Assembly: GCA_013151235.1 (NCBI GenBank)
Contig: JAADIO010000007.1
Location: 1-19,831, forward strand
Source of the DNA: Deltaproteobacteria bacterium
Lineage (GTDB): Bacteria > CG2-30-53-67
DNA: 19,831 nucleotides
Reading direction: 5' to 3'
Position 1 is the first letter of the stretch, and each line of letters begins with the position of its first letter. The position numbers and the translations under genes are program-made. The notes under the pieces are model-generated. The model did no database searches. It was not told the DNA's origin and worked only from the letters and a program-made list of their open reading frames with translations. Positions 8,416-14,788 of this stretch are shown one piece after another.

Positions 8416-9444
8416 GTGAAAGATAGTGTATGTGCTGTCGTGGTTACCTATAACAGAAAACATCTTCTCATTGAATGCCTTGAAGCGCTTTTGAACCAGG
8501 CAAGACCGATACAGGCCATCTGTCTGATAGATAATCTTTCAACCGATGGAACGCCTGAGTTGCTTTCAGCAAAAGGGTATATAGGTGATCTCCTTCCGGT
8601 CGATCTGCTGGAGCCTTTTGAACAGAAATGTGAGGTGAATAATTCGGCCGATGGAAAGCCGGTAGAGATTTACTATGTGCGGATGCACGAAAATGTTGGT
8701 GGTGCGGGTGGATTCCATGAAGGACTAAAAAGAGCGTATGAAAGAGGATTTGATTGGTTCTGGTTGATGGATGATGATGCCGAACCCACGCAAGGATCCT
8801 TGGCGAAGTTGCAGGAACATTTCGGCGCGAATGATATCGCGGCATTGGCATGCAGTGTACTGTCGGATGACGGTCGGATAGCCTATCATCACAGAGGTCT
8901 CATAGATCTGAGACGTGTTTTCCCTCTTCTACAAAAGCCGTTATTGCAAGAAAGCTACACATCTTCCGTGGTAAAAATAGATATGGCCTCTTTCGTGGGA
9001 TTGTTGGTCGGCAGAGAAGCCGTGAGCCGGATAGGTTATCCCAAGAAAGAATTTTTCATTCATCATGACGATGTCGAATACTCCATGCGACTGAGAAAAG
9101 CGGGAGAGATGCTTCTTGTTCCCGGTAGCAGGATGATCCATAAAGAGGCTGCACAATGTATACAAAAAAGATTTTTTGGGATGGATGTCGCCAGGATACC
9201 TTTTAATCGTTTTTGGCTTACATATTATGGTATGAGAAATCTGGTATGGCTGGGAAATCGCTACTCAAAAAACAGGGTTGGTTTCTATTCAGGATGGACC
9301 ATCAAGTTGTTACGCACTATAACGGGGATATTGCTGCTGGACGATAATAAGTTTCAACGCATTAGATTAGTTGTTCAAGCTTATCGTGACGGGTTGGGAG
9401 ATACTTTTGACAATGATAAGCCGCGCAAGTATTCTTTTCTGTAA
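8416..9444 (+). CDS. GlfT1-like GT2 galactofuranosyltransferase
   Basis: The 342-residue soluble GT2 enzyme has a GT-A fold beginning CAVVVTYNRKHLL. HENVGGAGGFHEGL leads into the catalytic metal site WLMDDDAEP (Asp119-121), and FFIHHDDVEYSMRL (HHDDVE at 216-221) provides the acceptor-activating residues. These features match GlfT1-type enzymes that transfer Galf from UDP-Galf, and the position nine bases after glf supports this. The start is GTG at 8416, supported by GGAG at 8407-8410. The gene is plainly more AT-rich than its neighbours: the line at 9361-9420 is 22/60 G+C, whereas 10321-10380 is 39/60. That suggests separate acquisition. The acceptor sugar is unknown. Confidence 0.85.
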   Translation: MKDSVCAVVVTYNRKHLLIECLEALLNQARPIQAICLIDNLSTDGTPELLSAKGYIGDLLPVDLLEPFEQKCEVNNSADGKPVEIYYVRMHENVGGAGGFHEGLKRAYERGFDWFWLMDDDAEPTQGSLAKLQEHFGANDIAALACSVLSDDGRIAYHHRGLIDLRRVFPLLQKPLLQESYTSSVVKIDMASFVGLLVGREAVSRIGYPKKEFFIHHDDVEYSMRLRKAGEMLLVPGSRMIHKEAAQCIQKRFFGMDVARIPFNRFWLTYYGMRNLVWLGNRYSKNRVGFYSGWTIKLLRTITGILLLDDNKFQRIRLVVQAYRDGLGDTFDNDKPRKYSFL

Positions 9445-9477
9445 ATGTCTATTCTGTATACGAACGGTTGATCTATT

Positions 9478-10593
9478 ATGAGAATCTGTTACTTCGGCAC
9501 GTACGAAAAGGACTATCCCCGCAACCGGATTGTGATCCGTGGGCTGCGCCGCAGCGGGATCGAGGTTGTGGAATGCCACTTCCCGCTCTGGGAGCGGAGG
9601 GAGGACAAGACCGGAGGTTTTCTCTCGGCGGGATCGTTGCTGGTCGTCGCCCTCCGTCTCATCCGGGCCTACCTGGTCCTTGCCGTGCGGTTCTTCCGGG
9701 CAGGAAGTTTTGATTGCCTTATGGTAGGATACATCGGGCAGATGGATATCTTCCTCGCGAGATTCCTCCTTATGTTCAGAAGGCGCCCCCTGATATTCAA
9801 CCCCCTCGTATCACTCTACGATACCCTCGTGATTGACCGGGGAATCTTTCGCAGGGGTTCCATCACGGCCGGCCTTCTTTTCCGGATAGACCGGTGGTCC
9901 TTGCAACTGGCGGACCATGTGATCCTCGACACGAACGCCCATATCGACTATATCTCCGGACTGTTCGGTATAGACCGCGCTAAATTCATCCGGGTCTTCG
10001 TCGGCGCCGACGAGGATATCTTTTTCCCGAGGGAGGCTCCGGAGAGGGACGACGGATCCTTCCGGGTCCTCTTCTACGGCAAGTTCATTCCGCTCCACGG
10101 CATCCATCACATACTTCATGCAGCTAAGGCCCTGGAGGGGGATCCAACGATTCGTTTCCGGATCATAGGGCGGGGACAGCTCTCTGGCGAGATCCATGCA
10201 CTCGCAGGAAAGCTGGATCTGAAGAACGTGGAGTTCGTCGATTGGGTTCCCTACGAAAAACTCCCGGAGGAGATCGCCGCGGCTGATCTTTGCCTCGGGA
10301 TCTTCGGCGACACGGAAAAGACGCAGAGGGTGATCCCGAACAAGCTCTTCCAGGCCCTGGCCTGCGGCAGGCAGGTCTTGACGCTCGATACGCCGGCGGT
10401 GCGGGAGTTGGGGCCGGATCGCTCCGGATCCCTTTACACGGTTTTCTCACCTGGAGATCTTGTGGGAGTTATCCGCTATCTGGCGCTGCATCCTTCGGGA
10501 CCAGGCATGCCCCTTGGTGGGGATATGAGAAGGCCGGCCTATGCCTGTCATGATCTTGTTGAGCCGCTTACCGCTGTCTTGGGCTGTTTGTAG
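9478..10593 (+). CDS. GT4-type glycosyltransferase (GT-B fold)
   Basis: The 371-residue protein starts MRICYFGTYEKDYPRN, typical of the N-terminal Rossmann domain of GT-B enzymes. A hydrophobic stretch near residues 55-75 may associate with the membrane. The second domain starts near FRVLFYGKFIPLHGIHHIL and contains IIGRGQLSGEI, ADLCLGIFG and the nucleotide-sugar motif IPNKLFQALACGRQVL (from about residue 286). In that motif a Gln stands where many relatives have Glu. The family retains anomeric configuration; donor and acceptor are not predictable. The ATG at 9478 lacks a strong ribosome binding site, but homology begins there. G+C returns to the higher level of the early window, in contrast to the preceding gene. 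Confidence 0.85.
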   Translation: MRICYFGTYEKDYPRNRIVIRGLRRSGIEVVECHFPLWERREDKTGGFLSAGSLLVVALRLIRAYLVLAVRFFRAGSFDCLMVGYIGQMDIFLARFLLMFRRRPLIFNPLVSLYDTLVIDRGIFRRGSITAGLLFRIDRWSLQLADHVILDTNAHIDYISGLFGIDRAKFIRVFVGADEDIFFPREAPERDDGSFRVLFYGKFIPLHGIHHILHAAKALEGDPTIRFRIIGRGQLSGEIHALAGKLDLKNVEFVDWVPYEKLPEEIAAADLCLGIFGDTEKTQRVIPNKLFQALACGRQVLTLDTPAVRELGPDRSGSLYTVFSPGDLVGVIRYLALHPSGPGMPLGGDMRRPAYACHDLVEPLTAVLGCL

Positions 10594-10599
10594 GAGAGT

Positions 10600-10662
10600 A
10601 TGCCCGTACTCCTGGATTTACAGGGTGTGTTTTTCATTGATTGCAAGAGGAGCTGTTCATGA
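10600..10662 (+). CDS. Possible 20-residue coupled small ORF
   Basis: An ATG at 10600 preceded by GGAGAG (10593-10598, overlapping the upstream stop codon) opens a 20-codon frame that starts MPVLLDLQGVFF and ends with TGA at 10660-10662. That TGA overlaps the ATG of the next glycosyltransferase gene as ATGA. The layout fits a small coupled or leader peptide, but the peptide resembles nothing I know, the spacing from the ribosome binding site is short, and chance is a fair explanation. Confidence 0.25.
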   Translation: MPVLLDLQGVFFIDCKRSCS

Positions 10663-11573
10663 GGTGCAGGAGCCTTGCCGTGGTTCTTAACTGGAAGAGG
10701 GGCGGTATGACATGCCGCTGCCTGGAGTCTCTTGCAAAGGGCGGTTGGGAGGGAAGGGTCTGTGTCGTGGATAACGGATCGGCCGACTCATCCGTGGAGG
10801 TGATCCGTGAATATGTCGAAGGACGGGAAGGAATCGTTCTCGTCGAACTTCCGGAAAACATGGGTTTTGCCGGGGCAGTGAACCGTGCAGTGAAGGCCGC
10901 CGGGCATGAGGCGGAGCGTGTACTTATTATCAACAATGATGCCTTCGTGGAGGATGACGCGGTACGGTGTCTTTGGAAGGCGATGGATGATGATCCGGCG
11001 ATAGCCGTGATAGGTCCTAAGATCATGCAGCCCGGGGAGCCGCCACGGATCGATTCGGCAGGATGCCGGGGGATCATTCAGCTTGCACAGCCCTTCATGC
11101 GGGGGCATGGGAAAGCGGACAGGGGGCAGTATGACCATCCGGAAGATGTGGAATACGTGACCGGTGCATGCCTGATGGTGCGTATGGATGTATTTGAAAG
11201 GGTCGGCGGTTTCGACGAAGATTTTTTCATGTATTTCGAGGACTGGGACTTCTGCCGCAGGGTCCGGCAGTCGGGGGGGCGATGCGTCTTCCTTCCTTCC
11301 GCCGTGGTTACGCATATAGGATCCGCTTCCACCGGCGATACGACCCCTTTCTATCATTACCATCATGCCCGCAGCAGGATCCTCTTTGCCAGGAAACACC
11401 TCTCTGCCTCCGTGTTCTGGTGTCTCTTCGTTCCTTACATGTTCTTTTACCGCGTTATCTTCCAGGGAATCCGCATGATCGTGGCTGGGATGCCCCGGAA
11501 CGCCGCTGCCATCCTCTACGGGGTTTTGTGGCACCTCGGGGTGCGGAGAGATGAAAGGCCGGGCTTGTCATGA
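10659..11573 (+). CDS. GT2 family glycosyltransferase (rhamnosyltransferase/WbbL-like)
   Basis: The 304-residue protein has a GT-A domain: LAVVLNWKRGGMTCRCLESL, VVDNGSADSS, then ENMGFAGAVNRAV and the metal site INNDAFVEDD. YVTGACLMVRMDVFERVGG and FFMYFEDWDFCRRVR (Glu194-Asp195-Trp196-Asp197) are the catalytic-base region typical of WbbL-like rhamnosyltransferases. A hydrophobic segment near residues 252-277 may sit at the membrane. The ATG at 10659 is chosen over the in-frame TTG at 10641 because AGGAG lies seven bases before it and homology starts there. The stop overlaps the next start (ATGA), so the two genes are probably co-translated. Sugar specificity is unproven. Confidence 0.88.
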   Translation: MRCRSLAVVLNWKRGGMTCRCLESLAKGGWEGRVCVVDNGSADSSVEVIREYVEGREGIVLVELPENMGFAGAVNRAVKAAGHEAERVLIINNDAFVEDDAVRCLWKAMDDDPAIAVIGPKIMQPGEPPRIDSAGCRGIIQLAQPFMRGHGKADRGQYDHPEDVEYVTGACLMVRMDVFERVGGFDEDFFMYFEDWDFCRRVRQSGGRCVFLPSAVVTHIGSASTGDTTPFYHYHHARSRILFARKHLSASVFWCLFVPYMFFYRVIFQGIRMIVAGMPRNAAAILYGVLWHLGVRRDERPGLS

Positions 11574-12688
11574 AGGTAGCTATTGCGGCAATTGCGGGCG
11601 CCCTTGGAGGACCGCGCAGTTATGCACGGGAACTCGTCCGTGCCTTGACCGGGCTGGCCGGAGAGGACGACTTCTACGTGCTGACCGATGATCGTGCCGC
11701 CTGGGATGATGCGGGCGGTGAGGTTATGGAACTGCCGATGCGTTCTTCCTACACGCGCCCGCTCTGGGATCACTGGAAGGTGCCTCGGGCGTTGAGGTCC
11801 CTGGATGTCGATCTGTTCCACCATACGAAGAACGTGGTGCCGCTCTTTTGTCCCGCGAAATGCGTGGTGACCATCCACGACCTTGCACCTTTCCTTTATC
11901 CCGATACCTTCACCTTCCTGCAGGGTATCCACCTGCGCACACATATCCGTTTTGCCGCAAGAAGGGCGGATGCGGTCATCGCCGTCTCCTCTAACACCCG
12001 GGATGATATCATCCGCCATTTCCATGTGCCGGAGAACCGCGTCCGTGTCGTATATAACGGGGTATCTCCGGTTTTTTCCCGCTCCCCCGGCGACGGGGAA
12101 CTGGCGGGATGCCGTGCAAGGTATCGCCTCCCCGGCCGGTTCATCCTCTATGCCGGGACGATCCAGCCCCGGAAGCAGGTGGATATGCTGATCCGGGTCT
12201 ATCACCGGCTGAGGGAGGAGGAAGGAATCCCGCACCATCTGGTGGTCGCGGGACGCATGGGGTGGAAGTCGGGCGGGCTCCATGAAACTGTCCGGTCCCT
12301 GGGATTGAACGACGTGGTCCACTTTACCGGCGCCGTCGACGGTCACGATCTTCCCCTGATCTACAGGTCGGCCGAGGTCTTTGTCAACCCAAGCCTCTAC
12401 GAGGGGTTCGGCCTTACCTGTGTCGAGGCGATGGCATGCGGGACGCCGGTGGTGGCCTCCGGCGTCTCTTCGATCCCTGAAGTGGTGGGGGATGCCGGCC
12501 TGCTCTTCGATCCGTCGGACGAGGAATCCCTCTTCCGGGCGCTTCTGACGGTCATCCGTGAGGAAGGGCTGCGGGAACTGCTCCGGCAAAAAGGAATTGA
12601 CCGTGCCCGAAAATTCTCATGGGAAAAGGCCGCGGCGGGAACGCTGGAGGTCTACAGGTCAGTATTGCAAAACAGGGGAGGCGCCTGA
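11570..12688 (+). CDS. GT4 family glycosyltransferase (mannosyltransferase-like)
   Basis: The 372-residue GT-B enzyme has GALGGPRSYARELV in the N-terminal acceptor domain, DLFHHTKNVVP and TIHDLAPFLYPDTF. The linker region is AVIAVSSNTRDDI and VVYNGVSPVF, and the donor domain has RFILYAGTIQPRKQVDMLI and the retaining E-x7-E motif YEGFGLTCVEA (Glu278 and Glu286). Its closest well-known relatives are mannosyltransferases of O-antigen and exopolysaccharide clusters, but the sugar cannot be assigned. It overlaps the previous gene by four bases (ATGA). One base separates its TGA from the ATG of the first TMTC-like gene, so these genes probably form one transcriptional unit. Confidence 0.92.
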   Translation: MKVAIAAIAGALGGPRSYARELVRALTGLAGEDDFYVLTDDRAAWDDAGGEVMELPMRSSYTRPLWDHWKVPRALRSLDVDLFHHTKNVVPLFCPAKCVVTIHDLAPFLYPDTFTFLQGIHLRTHIRFAARRADAVIAVSSNTRDDIIRHFHVPENRVRVVYNGVSPVFSRSPGDGELAGCRARYRLPGRFILYAGTIQPRKQVDMLIRVYHRLREEEGIPHHLVVAGRMGWKSGGLHETVRSLGLNDVVHFTGAVDGHDLPLIYRSAEVFVNPSLYEGFGLTCVEAMACGTPVVASGVSSIPEVVGDAGLLFDPSDEESLFRALLTVIREEGLRELLRQKGIDRARKFSWEKAAAGTLEVYRSVLQNRGGA

Positions 12689-12689
12689 T

Positions 12690-14777
12690 ATGGGTACTTT
12701 ATTAACGGTCGAGCGCCGCCGCAGGGCCTTCTTCTATATGGTGCTTGTCGCGGTCTGCGCAGCGGCTGTCTATCTGAACACGTTCACGAACGGCTTCGTC
12801 ATGGACGACCGGACGATGATCGCCGAAAACGGCGCCATACGGTCCCTTGGAAATATATGGAATATACTGCTCCACGATTACCGCCCCTTGCGAACCATAA
12901 GCTATGCCCTGGACTATGCCGCCTGGGGGCTGAATCCCTTCGGTTATCACCTGACCAACATCTTCCTGCATGTTCTGAACTGCCTGTGCCTTTACGGGAT
13001 TGTAAGGATTCTTTTCGGAAGCGAAAGGACCGCCCTTTTCGCTTCGCTCCTCTTCGCCGTCCATCCTCTCCATACCGACGCCGTGAGTTATCTCTCCGGA
13101 CGGCGGGATGTCCTTTTTTCATTCTTCTATCTTTTAGGCTTCTACTTCTTCCTCCGCTACAGGAGGCGGAAAAAAAGGAAGCGTTATCTGGCAATTGTCC
13201 TGCTCGCTTTCCCGCTGAGCATGCTCAGCAAGGAAATGGCCGCCTCATTCCCGCTCCTCCTGCTGGGGTACGACATGATTTTTCCAGGGGCCGGTCCGGC
13301 GGAGGATGGCAAGGCGGGTCCGGGCCGGAGGTTCCGCCGTTCGGTTCTGCCGGTCATGCGGCGCCACTTCCTGTTTTATCTTTTTCTCTTTTCCATGGTG
13401 CCGGCCTTTGCCTATTATTACATATGGATGCGCCATGCCTCGGAGATGGTGACCGCAAAGGGTGTGCAATGGTGGGGCGGCAGCGTCCTGTCGAATTTCA
13501 TGACCGTTGCATCCGTCCTGGCACACGATGTCCGCCAGACCCTATTCCCGGTCCGGCTGGTTGCCGATTATTTTGCCTTTCCCCTTGTCACTTCGGGATC
13601 GGATCCGGAGTTCATCAGGTCGGTCCTGCTGCTCATCACGGCAGGCGCACTCTTTTTGATCGCCCTTCGCCGTGAGAAGAGAATAGCCTTTTCTCTCTTT
13701 TGGTTCTTTGTAACGCTTCTTCCGGTGATGCAGATAATCCCTCACCACGATCTCCTGGCGGATCATTTTCTATACCTGCCTTCCGCGGGTGCCTGCATGA
13801 TTGGAGGGTTCCTCTTCGACAGGGTCATGAACCATGGCAAACTTGCGGGAGTTGCAGCAGCGCTTCTGATCCTGACGCTGGGATGTTTCTCGGTCCGGAC
13901 ATGGCGCAGGAACCGGGTCTGGAAGAACAATATCACAATCTATTTGGATGACCTGAAGACCTATCCGGATAATAACCGTGTACGCCTTCTCCTTGGAATG
14001 ATGTTCATGAAGGCACATCTCTACGACATGACCGAAGACGAATTTGGTAAGGCCGAAAGAGGAGAGCGTTTTTTTCCTGAGGCCTACGCATATGATGGTT
14101 TTATCCATTACAAACGCGGGGAATATAAAAAAGCGCTCCGCCTGGAGCTAAAGGCGCTTTCTGTAAAGGATCTGCCCATGGCACATTTTGTTCAGGGGCT
14201 GGTGTATGAACGGTTTGAGCAATGGCGGCAGGCGTTTGATGCCTACGGGAAGGTTTCGAAGGGGCGTTTCCACACTGCGGCGCTCTTCGGCCGGTTCAAG
14301 TGCGCCCGCCTCCTGTGCGATAGGGAAGGAGCAAGGCTTTCGGCCCGGGCATACCTTGCGGCCACGGGACCGCTGGTGCAGGGGGGCGGCCCGGGCAGGG
14401 ACGTCCTGCAGAAACGTGCACTGTGCAGGGAATGGCTGAACAGGCGGGCGGACCGGCGGAAAGATTGTGAGGACCGTCCAACCGGGTCCGGCAGGACGGG
14501 GCTCCGGCACCTTGCTGATACGATTCATTCTTATGAAAGAAGAATTGCAAAGGCGCCTGATGATGCGGAGGCGCACCGGCGGTTGGGGATGATCTACCTG
14601 AAGAAGGTGGAGGATCTCCCCCGCGCCTACAGACATCTTGCCCGGTCGCTGCGGCTTGCCCCGGGGCAGTCCCATGCGGTGAAGATGAAACGGATCACGG
14701 AGGACCTTAATCGGCTCTATGAGAACTACTCCCGCAAAACCGGGATCAGTATTACCGTTCTGCTGGGGGGCCGGTAA
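12690..14777 (+). CDS. TMTC-like GT-C membrane glycosyltransferase with C-terminal TPRs (paralogue 1)
   Basis: The 695-residue protein has a membrane half of roughly ten helices (residues 1-430) and a soluble TPR-like half (about 430-695). The membrane half matches the TMTC/GT-C group. A first-loop acidic pair lies in NGFVMDDRTMI (Asp39-Asp40); further motifs are HPLHTDAVSYLSGRRDVL, SKEMAASFPLLLLGYD and LLADHFLYLPS. TMTC enzymes O-mannosylate proteins in eukaryotes; bacterial members are mostly uncharacterised and should use a polyprenyl-phosphate sugar at the periplasmic face. The ATG at 12690 is preferred because GGGGAGG lies nine bases upstream and the first helix follows; the frame extends further upstream inside the GT4 gene. 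It is paralogous to the next gene. The TPR half, including HRRLGMIYLKKVEDLPRAY, probably binds a protein partner or substrate. Confidence 0.85.
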   Translation: MGTLLTVERRRRAFFYMVLVAVCAAAVYLNTFTNGFVMDDRTMIAENGAIRSLGNIWNILLHDYRPLRTISYALDYAAWGLNPFGYHLTNIFLHVLNCLCLYGIVRILFGSERTALFASLLFAVHPLHTDAVSYLSGRRDVLFSFFYLLGFYFFLRYRRRKKRKRYLAIVLLAFPLSMLSKEMAASFPLLLLGYDMIFPGAGPAEDGKAGPGRRFRRSVLPVMRRHFLFYLFLFSMVPAFAYYYIWMRHASEMVTAKGVQWWGGSVLSNFMTVASVLAHDVRQTLFPVRLVADYFAFPLVTSGSDPEFIRSVLLLITAGALFLIALRREKRIAFSLFWFFVTLLPVMQIIPHHDLLADHFLYLPSAGACMIGGFLFDRVMNHGKLAGVAAALLILTLGCFSVRTWRRNRVWKNNITIYLDDLKTYPDNNRVRLLLGMMFMKAHLYDMTEDEFGKAERGERFFPEAYAYDGFIHYKRGEYKKALRLELKALSVKDLPMAHFVQGLVYERFEQWRQAFDAYGKVSKGRFHTAALFGRFKCARLLCDREGARLSARAYLAATGPLVQGGGPGRDVLQKRALCREWLNRRADRRKDCEDRPTGSGRTGLRHLADTIHSYERRIAKAPDDAEAHRRLGMIYLKKVEDLPRAYRHLARSLRLAPGQSHAVKMKRITEDLNRLYENYSRKTGISITVLLGGR

Positions 14778-14788
14778 AAGGCGAGAGC

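Noticed and set aside
11516-12589. Long open frame on the minus strand (about 357 codons)
   Set aside because: It lies antisense to a well-supported GT4 gene, and its translation shows no recognisable domain; it is a by-product of GC-rich codon use.
12857-13675. Plus-strand open frame of about 272 codons in another frame
   Set aside because: It overlaps the membrane half of the first TMTC-like protein, and its Pro/Arg/Ser-rich translation has no domain character.
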